Shown here: piece after piece, positions 8,069-17,667 of the stretch
Position numbering within the stretch: the first letter of the stretch is position 1
Layout of the letters: every line of letters starts with the position of its first letter
Assembly: GCA_021228405.1 (NCBI GenBank)
Contig: JAJQRF010000002.1
Coordinates: forward strand, 372,001-436,000
Origin: Pyrinomonadaceae bacterium
GTDB lineage: Bacteria; Acidobacteriota; Blastocatellia; Pyrinomonadales; Pyrinomonadaceae
DNA: 64,000 bases
Direction: 5' to 3'
Made by a program: the position numbers and the translations under genes
The notes under the pieces: model-generated
What the model was told of the DNA's origin: nothing
Database searches by the model: none
The model's input: only the letters and a program-made list of their open reading frames with translations

Positions 8069-9214
8069 ATGGGACTCGGCGGATTAATCAATTCGGTAAA
8101 AAACAAAGCAGCCGAAATTTACCACGGCGGTGAAAATCTGGTCAAAAATACGGTCAAGACAGCGGAGAAAGTTGCAGCTAATCCGTTGCCGACGGTCAAA
8201 CAGTTTAATTCCGTTGCGGAAAATATGACATCGCGTTTCCTCGGCAGTGACCCCGTTTCGGGCATCACGCGCACGGTCGCCAATCAGGTTGCGCCGATTA
8301 TTCCGCCGATCGTTCCGCCGATTCCTTCTCCGGTCAGAAATTTTCTGCAAAAAGCCGGAGAAATCGGCGGAAATATTCTCAATCGAGCGATCGATTCGGG
8401 CAGAAGTATCGTCAACGGCACGGTCGAAGGCACGACCGGATTTTTCCGAAGCATCGGAGAAGGCTTGCTTCAAACGGGCAAAGGCGTTTTGCAAACGCTG
8501 AATCCTGCGCCGCTCGGAAAATTGTTCACGGGCGATTTTTCAGGCGCATTCAATGATTTCAAGAACAATTTTACGGACGGACTCAGAAACATCGGCGGCG
8601 GTGTTGTCAAAGCGACCGTGCAATCGGTCGTCGATACGGGCGTGGTCGCTTTGAGCAGTGGTGTCAGCGCAATCCAGACGATGCTCGGCATCGAAACACC
8701 GAGCCGCGCTTTGACCGCACAGGAAACTTCCGAGCTTCGCAAAGTTTACGGCGATTCGATCGATTATTCGCAAATCCGCATCAAGGAAGGAAATCTCGGA
8801 CTTGCGAACGGACTCGCACCGCACACGGTCGGAAATACGATCTACATTCCTCCCGGCTGGCTCGATCCGAATAATCAGACACAGCGCAACGATCTGCTCG
8901 CGCACGAAGCGGCGCACGTTTGGCAATATCAAAACGGCGGAACGGACTATATCGGCGAATCGCTCTGGAATCAGGCGAAAGGCTGGCTTAGTGGACAAAG
9001 CCGAAATGCGGCTTACGAATTTGAAACACCGATTCGCAACGGCAAATCTTGGGCTGAATTAAATCCCGAACAACAAGCGCATTTGCTCGAAGAAGCCTAC
9101 AATCAGGGACTTTTTGACGATCCGAATAAAAGATTTGTGTATAATGGAACCGATTACACCGATTACGTTCGCAATGCGATCACGGAAATGCGAAACGGAC
9201 GCGGTGCGCCGTAA
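8069..9214 (+). CDS. DUF4157-like putative metallopeptidase with long N-terminal repeat region
   Basis: Encodes 381 residues. The start at 8069 follows AGAGGAGCAAG. Residues 1-210 are low-complexity and amphipathic (repeated NxVxG and SxGEG-type phrases). The C-terminal part has LLAHEAAHVWQYQNGG, a HExxH motif with H279, E280 and H283, and a downstream NAAYEFE whose glutamates could supply the third ligand. This resembles the DUF4157 domain found with extracellular contractile injection systems and secreted toxins, but no such system is nearby. No signal peptide is seen. The next gene follows after 3 bases, suggesting co-function. Confidence 0.65.
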   Translation: MGLGGLINSVKNKAAEIYHGGENLVKNTVKTAEKVAANPLPTVKQFNSVAENMTSRFLGSDPVSGITRTVANQVAPIIPPIVPPIPSPVRNFLQKAGEIGGNILNRAIDSGRSIVNGTVEGTTGFFRSIGEGLLQTGKGVLQTLNPAPLGKLFTGDFSGAFNDFKNNFTDGLRNIGGGVVKATVQSVVDTGVVALSSGVSAIQTMLGIETPSRALTAQETSELRKVYGDSIDYSQIRIKEGNLGLANGLAPHTVGNTIYIPPGWLDPNNQTQRNDLLAHEAAHVWQYQNGGTDYIGESLWNQAKGWLSGQSRNAAYEFETPIRNGKSWAELNPEQQAHLLEEAYNQGLFDDPNKRFVYNGTDYTDYVRNAITEMRNGRGAP

Positions 9215-9217
9215 ACA

Positions 9218-9583
9218 ATGCGTCTGAAAAATCTTTTATTTTCCGGTGTTTTTGCCATCTGTCTGCTGACTGCGGCGTGTCCCGCGCCGTGCGAGATTCA
9301 GGACGATCAGGTTCCGTCGGTTTACAACGATTTGAAACCGGTGACGGACGCACTGGAAAATTATAAAAAAGCCGAAAACAAATATCCGCAAAAATTAGAC
9401 GAACTCGCGCCGCGTTTTCTGCCGAGCATTCCGCAAAAACTGGGCGGGCGCGGGTTCTCTTACATCCCGCAATCTGCCGAAAAATATACGATTCGCATCG
9501 ACGCGCCGAACGGCGGAACTTATTCGGGCAGTTGTTTTTCCGATGAGATCGAAGATCGTTGGAAGAAACTGAAAAACAAATAG
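9218..9583 (+). CDS. small lipoprotein, probable partner of the upstream metallopeptidase-like protein
   Basis: Encodes 121 residues with a lipoprotein signal (LLFSGVFAICLLTAAC, lipobox LTAAC with C21). The mature part contains ALENYKKAENKYPQKLDELAPRFLPSIP, a phrase resembling the region after the helix of type II secretion pseudopilins, but no pilin-type leader is present. It starts 3 bases after the HEAAH protein stop. No specific function can be given. Confidence 0.65.
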   Translation: MRLKNLLFSGVFAICLLTAACPAPCEIQDDQVPSVYNDLKPVTDALENYKKAENKYPQKLDELAPRFLPSIPQKLGGRGFSYIPQSAEKYTIRIDAPNGGTYSGSCFSDEIEDRWKKLKNK

Positions 9584-9602
9584 AAATATCGAAATTATTT
9601 AG

Positions 9603-9878
9603 TTATTCGACGGCTTCGACGATAATTCCTCTGCCGAAACGGTCTTCTTCGGCACGGCATTTTGTTCCGTCAACGTAGCAGAAAGATTCGGTATATCTCG
9701 CGCCCGTTTCACAATAAGTTCCGACCAAACCGCCCGCAAAACTCCAAGTCATAAATGAAATTTCGCGTCCGTCAGCATCGCAGATTCGCCCGGAACATTC
9801 GCTGCAAACCTGCTTGGGATAGCGTTCCGAATGCGGAACTTTCGCCCGACAGATCGGGCAATCGTGCGTTTCGTCCAT
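9603..9878 (-). CDS. small zinc-ribbon-like protein
   Basis: Encodes 91 residues with CPICRAKVP and QVCSECSGRIC near the N-terminus, a pattern of two CxxC-type pairs typical of zinc ribbons. It then has CETG and FCYVDGTKCRAEE. The ATG overlaps the TAA of the upstream DUF1801-like gene (TAATG), indicating translational coupling. Metal binding is inferred; function unknown. Confidence 0.6.
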   Translation of the reverse strand: MDETHDCPICRAKVPHSERYPKQVCSECSGRICDADGREISFMTWSFAGGLVGTYCETGARYTESFCYVDGTKCRAEEDRFGRGIIVEAVE

Positions 9879-10246
9879 TATTTTTTGACCGCCTTCCCCG
9901 AATTTTGCCCGACGCGAAATTTGACGATCTTTTCGATCAAATCAAACGGTATCGGCTGATCTGTCGGAAATTGCACCGAGCCTTTGCCTTGTTTATATTT
10001 TGAAAGTTCTTGCGAAAAAGCCGCGTGACCGTTTGGAGTCGCATAAAAACCGATGTGATTTTTGAAAGCGGCAAAATAAACCAAAGGTTTTCCGTTTAAT
10101 TTATAAGCAGGCATTCCGTAACCGATATTTTCGACGGATTCGGGCGCGGTTTTTTGAATTATTTCCCGGATTTCCTGCAAAATTTTCTGTGTTTCCTGCG
10201 GAAAATTGCCGATGTATTCGTCCACGGTTTTGAGCGGTTCTTTCAT
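9878..10246 (-). CDS. DUF1801 (YdhG-like) protein
   Basis: Encodes 122 residues from ATG at 10246; a GTG at 10285 in the same frame would add 13 residues but has no ribosome site. The sequence KTVDEYIGNFPQETQKILQEIREIIQKTAPESVENIGYGMPAYKLNGKPLVYFAAFKNHIGFY is typical of the DUF1801 fold, which includes a proposed iron chaperone (Fra/YdhG). The C-terminus holds the usual GKGSVQFPTDQPIPFDLIEKIVKFRV. It is cytoplasmic and coupled to the next gene. Confidence 0.8.
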   Translation of the reverse strand: MKEPLKTVDEYIGNFPQETQKILQEIREIIQKTAPESVENIGYGMPAYKLNGKPLVYFAAFKNHIGFYATPNGHAAFSQELSKYKQGKGSVQFPTDQPIPFDLIEKIVKFRVGQNSGKAVKK

Positions 10247-10379
10247 AATCTCTTTTTTATCATCATTTTCAGAATTGTTCGACACAGGGAAAAAATTGGC
10301 GCAATAAAATGTTGAGAAAATTCTTACAAAGAAAAAAGGACTGATAAGATCAATCCTTCAATTGGTTTATAAAATTTTA

Positions 10380-10456
10380 TGGTGGCTGGAGAGTGACTTG
10401 AACACTCGACCTTGGGGTTATGAATCCCACGCTCTAACCAGCTGAGCTACCCAGCC
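10380..10456 (-). tRNA. tRNA-Met (CAT), elongator type
   Basis: The 77-base cloverleaf on the minus strand has acceptor GGCTGGG paired with TCCAGCC, D arm GCTC/GAGC, anticodon loop TTCATAA, T arm GAGTG/CACTC with loop TTCAAGT, discriminator A and an encoded CCA. The G1-C72 pair argues against the initiator type. The anticodon stem has an A-C mismatch next to the loop. CAT could also be a lysidine-modified tRNA-Ile, but the body looks like elongator Met. Confidence 0.92.
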
Positions 10457-10535
10457 AAACGGGAAACTTAAATTATAAAAGGATAAACAAAAAAATCAAG
10501 TGTTCGTGCACAAAACGTTGAGGCTTAACAAAAAG

Positions 10536-10568
10536 AACAGCGGCTGATTCGGGAAATCAACCGCTGTT
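10536..10568 (-). terminator. terminator downstream of the giant surface protein gene
   Basis: AACAGCGGCTGATT (10536-10549) pairs with AATCAACCGCTGTT (10555-10568) except for one mismatch; T-rich runs follow on both strands. Two more short perfect hairpins lie between it and the gene, at about 10573-10599 and at 10603-10619. The last one includes the stop codon. Confidence 0.8.
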
Positions 10569-10610
10569 TTTAGTTTACGGGAACTTTTTTCCCGTAAAGT
10601 TGGTGCGTTT

Positions 10611-13600
10611 TTAACGCACGACGATCGTCGGATCGCCGATCAAAAGCCACGTTTGTCTGACATACAGATCAGGCGTGTTCAATTTGCCCAAACGCAGGAT
10701 ATTGCCCAGACGCGGCGGTTTTTGTTGGAAAAGTTGCCCCGTGACATATTGGCTGACAGGAATTTGTCCGTCCAGAAATGTAACGGCTGAAGATGTCCAG
10801 ACGGCGACCGCGCCGTTTTCGGATTTCAGCATCGTTTCCGCCAAACTGTCGCCGTTTTCGCCGTGCGTGTAACCGTTCAGACAGGTCATAAACATATAGA
10901 ACGAAAGGTTTTGATTAGCCAGAATCGAAGCATCGTCGGCACGCAGAACGTTTGCATTTGTCCAGAGCGTCGGCGTTCCGTGTCCCGAATAGGTCACGAC
11001 GGTCGGACTTTCGTTGAATCTTTGCAGAATCTGCGAACGCATTTCCGCATCGGTCATCGTCGCCCGGCTGATAAGAGTCGAAGAAACATTGTTCGGCAAC
11101 GTATTGCGGACAATATTAATTCCCGTATCGAAGCCCGCATCGGAAACGAACAAATTCGATCTCTGCGTCGAACTTTGCTGATCGTAGCGAATCAATTTAT
11201 CGACAACCCGATCGGCTTCCGTTTGAGTAATGACCGGAATTCTGCCGAGCCCGATGTCTTCAACGCTGTCGTTGTTGAAATCGGCAAGCCACGCGTCGCT
11301 CGCGGTTTCCATCGAAAAAGTATCGACCATCTTCGTCGGAATCAGGTCACGATCAACGGTCGCCAGATAGCCCCGCATATCGTAGCTCGAATCGCCGAAC
11401 AGCAACGCAAACTGCGGTTTCGTCAGCCAGCCTTTCGCGGCTTGGAAGAATCGTTTGACGGCTTCGGGCGAATGTGCGCCAAAGGTGAATTCGTCATATA
11501 AATCTTCGACCAGAACAACTTTGGTCAACAATCCCTGACCATTGCGATGAGCCGCCAAACGTTCAGCCGAAGCTTTCAGTATTTTCGGCGTGATGATGAC
11601 AAAATCGGCACGGTTAGCCGCATTTTTCCAATCCGAAGGTTCGTTCGGCGCAACTTCCAAAACAGATTCGGCTTGCGAACTTCCGATCAAAAGCAGTTCG
11701 CGGTCGGTATTGGCAGGCATCAGATTGATACTGCGAATGCTGTTTGCCTTTTCAACCTCCGTTTCAAGCTGTTCGGAAACGGTTCCGTTGCGGATTTCAT
11801 AAATTTCGACAATATCCGACAGAAACTCGCTGACCTTCACGCTTTGTCCCGCCGGAACCGTGAAGCGCAGACGATTATTTTGCGCTTTGTATTGCCGCGC
11901 ATAGTTAAGACTGATCGAATCGACCACGCTGATGTCGGTGTTTCCGCCGACCGAACGAAGCACGATCTGATTTGCGCCTTCGCGGACGGACGACATCGGA
12001 ATATCGAAATCGAATTGCTGATTTGCATAAAGCGTGTAATTCACCGTTCCGAGATCGAGCTCGTTAAATTTGAGGCTGACCGAATGATCGGCGGTCGTTA
12101 AGCCCTGCAATTTAATGCTCAAACGCGCTTGTCCGTTCGGATCGGGATTATAAACCGTCAGATTTTGCGCGGTCGGTGCGCTTGCCATTATCAACGCGCC
12201 GAACCAATTTTCCGCTTCGCCGTTCAAAATGCCCGAAGCGTAAATTGTTTTATCCTGAAGTTTAGCCGTATTCGCAAAACTCGAAACGGTCGGCGTTTGT
12301 CCGATTCTTCCGCCTTTTACGCCTCTTACGCGCTGTCCGGCGGAATCGCCGTTGACGAGATAATAAACTTGTCGGTCGGTCGAAGGCGTATCCGTTCCGC
12401 GACCGAAAAATTCGATCGAATAATCGGAATTAATCTTGATCGGAACTTCGATGCCGTTTGCGAACAATTTCCAGTTCAGGAAGTTGGAATTTAAGTCGAA
12501 CCCCGAACTTTGAAGCTGTTCCGCCGAAACGCGATACCAACCGTCGTGATCGACCGAAATCTTCACGCCGTTTTGCGCCGCAATTTTCGCCTGAGCTTTC
12601 GCGTTCTTTTTCGGCTTTGCATTAACGGATGAATTTTCGATCAGATCGAACTGCCGCGATGAAGTGTTGGTTTCGTTTATTTCTGCAAGCAATTTTGAGT
12701 TGGTATTTTCGGAAATACCCGAAAACGTCAGTGTCGGAACGAACGCGCCGTGGAGATTGGCATTTCCTTCGAGGTCTAAGTCTTCCAGATAATAAACCGC
12801 ATCGGGCGTTCCTTTCGGGTCGAACCAACTGTAGCTGTCGCCTGTCGCCGCCGAGTTTGCGAGCGAACGAAGCGCACTTCCGGCGATCGGCGATGAAGTC
12901 AAAAGCTCGCGTTTTCCGTCTATCTCGCGGTAAATGTTAAAGCCGAGATTATCCGCTTCGCCGCCGGTCGTCCATTTCAATTTAACGCCGCCGTTGAAAT
13001 CGGCAAAGGCTTCAAAACTTGCCAGTTCGACCGATGTCGGTGGCAGGAAGAAACCGAAATCGACCGTCGGATTCGACGTTAGACCCGTCGAATTCGTAAC
13101 CGCCGTATTTCCTAAAGCTCCCGTATTTCCGGGTGTCATCGTGACCAATCCGCTGACCACGCGACCCGCAAAACTTCCGCTTCCGGGCGTTCCGTCATCG
13201 TTGTTGTCAACGTTATCGTCTGGATTTGTCGAACTCGGCGTGCTCGATGTTCCGCCGCTCGGAACGACCACGACACGATATTGTCCCGGAATCAATCCGC
13301 AGAATGAATAATTTCCGCTCGTATTGGTTTGCATTCCGTTCACGGCATCGTCCGAAGTTCCTAAAATTCCGTCCGCTCCGACCAAAATTTCGTTTCCGGT
13401 TGAATCGTAAAGCTGAACCCTGACACCGGGACTCGTCAATTCGCCCGCATTGAGAATTCCGTTATTACTGTTTCCGCCGCCGCCGTTGTCAGCCCAGACG
13501 GTTCCCGACAGACAGGTTCGGTAAAATCCGAAATCAACCGTCATATCGGATTGATTGTCGAGCGAACCTTGTCCCGAAGCCTGCACATCTGCTTCCGCCG

Positions 13601-16600
13601 TCGGTTCGGTCGTTCCGGGTCCGAGCGTGATCGTGTTTGAAAGAATTCCGTTGGTTTGAACTGAATTTCCGGCGGTCGGCGGATTTATTCCGTTTTCACC
13701 GCTGTTCACCGATGTCGAATCGACATCGCCCGTCACGTTTCCGGTCGTATTCTGATAACCCGCCAACACTGCCCCGTTCGCAAAATTGGCAGGATCGATT
13801 CTCACGACGTAAGTTCCGCCCGCGAGCGTATCGAAGCGGTAATAACCCGAAGCATCGGTTGTGGCGGTATTGAGCGGAGTTGCGGGCGTGTCGGGCGCGC
13901 CGTCAGCGTTTCCGTCAGTGAAAAGGCTGACCGAAACGTTGGCAAGACCGACTTCGCCGCTGTTGATGCGTCCGTCGTTGTTCGTGTCGAACCAAACACG
14001 GTTTCCTAAACTGTAATTGTAGATCAGACCGAAATCGACCGTCGGATTCAAGGTTGTCGCGGTAGCATTAACGATTGTCGGTTCGGTATTCGGAGCTAAA
14101 GTTATCGGTAAACTGACGATCAATCCGGCAGTTACACCGCTTCCAGGTGTGCCGTTGTCGTCATTGACCGTATTGTTGTCAGGATCGGGCGCGACGACAT
14201 TAATCAAACTGCTCATCACTCCCGACGGCGGCGTGATTCTGACAACATAATCGCCCGGCGCAAGACCATTGAAAGCATAACCACCGCCGGAATTGGTTGT
14301 CATTCCGCCGCTTGCGTCGTCAGCCGTGCCGAGAACTCCGTCCGCACCGACGGGAATTTCCGTTCCTGCCGACGTGTAAAGCCGAACCGTAACACCACTG
14401 CGACCTGTTTCCGTCGCGGTGTCGAAAACCGCGTTGTTATAAAGCGCACCCGCGCCCATATCGTTCCAGACGACTCCGCTCAAACCTAGACGGTAAAAAC
14501 CGAAATCAACCGTCAAATTTGTCAGATTGTCCAGATTTCCCTGCCCGAGCGTGCCGAGATCGGTTTCGCCCGTCGGTTCGGAACTGCCCGGACCTAGAAC
14601 GACATTGTTGCTGAGAACACCGTTGGTCGCATAAAGCGGATTATTCAAATCTGCCGGATTTAGCCCGTCGTCGTTTGAATCGACGGTCGTATCGGGATCG
14701 GTTCCGGTCGTCGCCGAAGACTGATAGCCGTATAATGCGCCGCCTGATGCAAAATTCGTCGAATTGATGCGAACGATATAATTTCCCGCACGTAATCCGT
14801 CGAAACGATAATAACCTGTTGAATCAGTCGTCAGAGTAGCGATCGGCGAAGCGATCGTATCGGGCACATTATTATTGTCCGCATCGAGAAAAACGCTCAC
14901 CGAAACGTTTGAAATTCCGACTTCCGTCGCATCGATCGTCCCGTCATTGTCGGTATCGAACCAAACCCGATTTCCTAAACTGAACGATTGAAACCCGACA
15001 TCGAGCGTGTGATTGTTCGTGCCGGCGGTTCCGGTCGTAAAGCTGATGACGGGATATGTTCCGGCGGGCGATCCGGTCGGATTGGCGACGTTTGAAGCAT
15101 CCGAGTCGTTTGAATCATCGTCGCCTGCCTGCGCGGTCGCGTTGGCGGTCGTTAAGATAAATCCGTTCAAAACTCCGTTTGCCGCATAGTTTGCCGCAAG
15201 ATCGAATCTGATCTGATACGAAGTGTTCGGAGAAATTCTGCCGTTTACCTGTCCGACATTGTCAGTTGTGTTAGAATCGGCGGCGGTCGCGCCGACGAAA
15301 TAATATTCCCCGTTGGCATCCGTCACGGCGGTAGCAATCGCGGTATTCGCGGCATTATAAAGACGAACCGTCGCGCCTGAAATTCCCGGTTCGTGCGGGT
15401 CTTGTGCACCGTTTCCGTTCAAATCTTTCCATAAACGGTTGCCGACTTCGATCGGCGCGGCATCGCACAGCGGAACCGTGTTTCCGATGCCGTTCGCTTT
15501 TCCGAAATCGCCGGTCAGATAAGCCAGATATGCGCGATTTTGCGCGCCTGTCGCATTGTCGAACCAGCGGAAGCCGCCCGAATCATAAATATTATCGTTC
15601 GGAAGATATGGTGGGTCCATAATGCTGGAAACCATTACATTATGTCCCGGAAGCTGCATCGCCGCGCCGTTTCCGACTTCGTCGTGCGGATTCCCGTTCG
15701 GATGATAATTTTCCTGATAATAATATTCGCCTTCGCCCGGACCTTCGCCCGTATTTTGCGGAGACCCGCCGATGCCGCCGCAACGACCGTTGCTTTCGAG
15801 CGTCCAACCGCTCGTCGGGTTTCCGCAAGCGCGTAAAATATCGCCGCCCGTAATGCCTTTTCTGAGTTGTGCCGCATCCGCCGGATTGCTGGCGTTGTTG
15901 TAGCCCGTCTGATCGCCGTTGCGGTCGCGCATTGAAATTATCAAATTGCCGTTGTCGAAATCGATGTCCGTCAACATCGGTTGCGGATAAATAAAATTGG
16001 TCTGTGTCGGCAGATTTGAAAAATTCGTTCGCCAAGCGAGCCAATCGGCAGGCGCGTTCGGATCGACTTCAAGACGCGGATAATTTAACAGGAAATTGAG
16101 GACGGGTGTGGCGTTAAAAACCAAAGTCGCCGGGTTGACCTGATAGATATATCCTCGCAAATCCGCCGGACTGTCCGAAACGTCCGCCGAACAGACCGCA
16201 CCGACGTAAAGCTGACTTTCATAATAAGTTACCGCAAAAGGTCGAACGTCACTTGCGTTGGCACAATTGGGAACGCCCGTCGTCGGAAATGCGGCGGTCG
16301 AGATCGTTGTCGTATTCAATGCGCCGCTCGTCGGAATTTTATAGAGTGTGCGGTTGGCGAGATTCATAACATACAAAAACGCCATATCTTCGGAGATCGC
16401 CATTCCGCCGAACGCCACTTTCCCGACTGCGTCCCAGGTTGCGTTGCCGTTGTCCGTATTGTAATCGGCGGTGTTATGCGGATTGGCTCCTGCCGTATTT
16501 GCTCCGAAGATCATATTTATATCGGCAAATAACGAAACGGCTCCGGTTCCGCGATTGATCTGATAAATCGCGCCTGTTCCGTTCGGACCGAATTTGGCGT

Positions 16601-17327
16601 GTTTTTTCATACTCGCCGCCGCGTAGATGATTCGCGAATTGCGGTTATAAGCCATTCCGAAAGTGGTTCCGACCTGATCGGTCGTTGCCAGACTCGTATT
16701 TCCGGGGGAAGAAAAATCGGTTACGGGTGCGCCGCCTGTCGTTCTCGTACTTCCGGCGTGATAAGGAACCGTGAAAACCGCTTCGGTCTGATTCGATTCC
16801 AGCAAACCGTATAACTGTGAGCAAATCTCGGGGTTGTCCTGACAATAATCGCCTGCCCGATTGAGTGCCAGATTTACATTGGCGGTCGTGCCGTCATTGA
16901 CGAATTGAACGGTCGATCCGGCATCTGTCGTGCTTCCGCCAGAAACCGAATCCGTGCTTCGCGCCGAAGGCAAATAACCCGCCGGCAAAGTTGTAAATTC
17001 GACACGGTAAGGTCCGGTTCCGGTCGCGTTCAACGTGTAAGTTCCGTCGCTCGCGGTCGTTGCCGTGCCGCGTGAAGACCCGCTTGCGTCGTAGGCGGTG
17101 ACGGTAACGTTCTGAACGCCTTTATCGATTGCCGTCGGATTAGCGGTCGTTCCGCCTGAGGTATTAAAAACTCCGTTTCCGTTGAAATCGTTGAAAACTC
17201 GTCCGCTGATCGCGCCTGAGGCTTGCGTTTTCCATAACGTGGCAAACGGTGATGTAAATAAATAGATTCCGAGCAGCAAAGTCAAAAAGACAATAGCCGA
17301 TTTGCTCACAAAAGATTTTTCTTTCAT
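10611..17327 (-). CDS. giant surface protein: SdrD-B-like modules plus gingipain-like C25 peptidase domain
   Basis: Encodes 2238 residues with a Sec signal (FLTLLLGIYLFTSPFATLW). The first SdrD-B-like module (about 35-155) begins SGRVFNDFNGNGVF. About 170-640 form a beta-rich, possibly propeller-like region. Four or five further SdrD-B modules (VGNRLWKDLNGNG, LGNRVWFDTDNDG, LSGVVWNDMG, LGNRVWFDTNNDG, LSGTVWADNG) reach about 1400. An FN3-like strand set (ELASFEAFADFNGGVKLKWTT) follows. The C-terminal 350 residues resemble peptidase family C25: candidate His2116 in TYSGHG and Cys2149 in MTCLNGY. AGGAG precedes the ATG. Expected role: cell-surface adhesin-protease. No type IX secretion tail is visible. 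Confidence 0.85.
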   Translation of the reverse strand: MKEKSFVSKSAIVFLTLLLGIYLFTSPFATLWKTQASGAISGRVFNDFNGNGVFNTSGGTTANPTAIDKGVQNVTVTAYDASGSSRGTATTASDGTYTLNATGTGPYRVEFTTLPAGYLPSARSTDSVSGGSTTDAGSTVQFVNDGTTANVNLALNRAGDYCQDNPEICSQLYGLLESNQTEAVFTVPYHAGSTRTTGGAPVTDFSSPGNTSLATTDQVGTTFGMAYNRNSRIIYAAASMKKHAKFGPNGTGAIYQINRGTGAVSLFADINMIFGANTAGANPHNTADYNTDNGNATWDAVGKVAFGGMAISEDMAFLYVMNLANRTLYKIPTSGALNTTTISTAAFPTTGVPNCANASDVRPFAVTYYESQLYVGAVCSADVSDSPADLRGYIYQVNPATLVFNATPVLNFLLNYPRLEVDPNAPADWLAWRTNFSNLPTQTNFIYPQPMLTDIDFDNGNLIISMRDRNGDQTGYNNASNPADAAQLRKGITGGDILRACGNPTSGWTLESNGRCGGIGGSPQNTGEGPGEGEYYYQENYHPNGNPHDEVGNGAAMQLPGHNVMVSSIMDPPYLPNDNIYDSGGFRWFDNATGAQNRAYLAYLTGDFGKANGIGNTVPLCDAAPIEVGNRLWKDLNGNGAQDPHEPGISGATVRLYNAANTAIATAVTDANGEYYFVGATAADSNTTDNVGQVNGRISPNTSYQIRFDLAANYAANGVLNGFILTTANATAQAGDDDSNDSDASNVANPTGSPAGTYPVISFTTGTAGTNNHTLDVGFQSFSLGNRVWFDTDNDGTIDATEVGISNVSVSVFLDADNNNVPDTIASPIATLTTDSTGYYRFDGLRAGNYIVRINSTNFASGGALYGYQSSATTGTDPDTTVDSNDDGLNPADLNNPLYATNGVLSNNVVLGPGSSEPTGETDLGTLGQGNLDNLTNLTVDFGFYRLGLSGVVWNDMGAGALYNNAVFDTATETGRSGVTVRLYTSAGTEIPVGADGVLGTADDASGGMTTNSGGGYAFNGLAPGDYVVRITPPSGVMSSLINVVAPDPDNNTVNDDNGTPGSGVTAGLIVSLPITLAPNTEPTIVNATATTLNPTVDFGLIYNYSLGNRVWFDTNNDGRINSGEVGLANVSVSLFTDGNADGAPDTPATPLNTATTDASGYYRFDTLAGGTYVVRIDPANFANGAVLAGYQNTTGNVTGDVDSTSVNSGENGINPPTAGNSVQTNGILSNTITLGPGTTEPTAEADVQASGQGSLDNQSDMTVDFGFYRTCLSGTVWADNGGGGNSNNGILNAGELTSPGVRVQLYDSTGNEILVGADGILGTSDDAVNGMQTNTSGNYSFCGLIPGQYRVVVVPSGGTSSTPSSTNPDDNVDNNDDGTPGSGSFAGRVVSGLVTMTPGNTGALGNTAVTNSTGLTSNPTVDFGFFLPPTSVELASFEAFADFNGGVKLKWTTGGEADNLGFNIYREIDGKRELLTSSPIAGSALRSLANSAATGDSYSWFDPKGTPDAVYYLEDLDLEGNANLHGAFVPTLTFSGISENTNSKLLAEINETNTSSRQFDLIENSSVNAKPKKNAKAQAKIAAQNGVKISVDHDGWYRVSAEQLQSSGFDLNSNFLNWKLFANGIEVPIKINSDYSIEFFGRGTDTPSTDRQVYYLVNGDSAGQRVRGVKGGRIGQTPTVSSFANTAKLQDKTIYASGILNGEAENWFGALIMASAPTAQNLTVYNPDPNGQARLSIKLQGLTTADHSVSLKFNELDLGTVNYTLYANQQFDFDIPMSSVREGANQIVLRSVGGNTDISVVDSISLNYARQYKAQNNRLRFTVPAGQSVKVSEFLSDIVEIYEIRNGTVSEQLETEVEKANSIRSINLMPANTDRELLLIGSSQAESVLEVAPNEPSDWKNAANRADFVIITPKILKASAERLAAHRNGQGLLTKVVLVEDLYDEFTFGAHSPEAVKRFFQAAKGWLTKPQFALLFGDSSYDMRGYLATVDRDLIPTKMVDTFSMETASDAWLADFNNDSVEDIGLGRIPVITQTEADRVVDKLIRYDQQSSTQRSNLFVSDAGFDTGINIVRNTLPNNVSSTLISRATMTDAEMRSQILQRFNESPTVVTYSGHGTPTLWTNANVLRADDASILANQNLSFYMFMTCLNGYTHGENGDSLAETMLKSENGAVAVWTSSAVTFLDGQIPVSQYVTGQLFQQKPPRLGNILRLGKLNTPDLYVRQTWLLIGDPTIVVR

Positions 17328-17667
17328 GTATCTCCTAATAGGTGTTTTGAATTGTTAAAGTCGAAGGGGCTTTTGAGCACGAAAATTCTTATCTCCAGGT
17401 AGAGATCAAGATGTGTAATTGCCGGATTTGTAGGAGAATGGCAGGACGAAAACCCGCATAGAATGCAGGAATCGTTAAAAAAGATAATAGCACAACATAT
17501 TTTAATGTTGTCAAGCAAAGTTTAAATTCAAATGTTCAAAAAAACTTTTGAACGCTTTAAAGTGCCGGTCTTCAAAAAGTTGCAGTATATTGTCGTGACT
17601 GAAAAGAAAACTTGATTTTTAATTTGTTAGAATAAAACTTAAAGAAAATTATTGATTTCTTGTTTTT
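17328..17667. other. 340-base divergent intergenic region
   Basis: It holds the minus-strand promoter described separately and a leader of about 150 bases for the giant surface protein. That leader contains two small hairpins (a CCTGCAT/ATGCGGG type near 17450 and ATCTC/GAGAT near 17400). On the plus side, toward the DUF389 gene, I see only AT-rich sequence and no clear ribosome site. I see no known riboswitch. Confidence 0.5.
17484..17514 (-). promoter_or_regulatory. promoter of the giant surface protein gene with an overlapping inverted repeat
   Basis: On the minus strand TTGACA (17514-17509) is followed after 19 bases by TGC-TATTAT (the -10 at 17489-17484, extended type). An inverted repeat CAACAT-N6-ATGTTG (17493-17510) lies between the two boxes and could be an operator. 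The 19-base spacing is long. Confidence 0.55.

Noticed and set aside
10863-12494. Long plus-strand reading frames opposite the giant surface protein gene (up to 212 codons)
   Set aside because: They follow the codon pattern of the minus-strand gene, have Arg/Ser/Phe-heavy composition and no ribosome sites; they are shadows.
17328-17480. Riboswitch in the leader of the giant adhesin gene
   Set aside because: Only two short hairpins are seen and no known riboswitch core can be matched.
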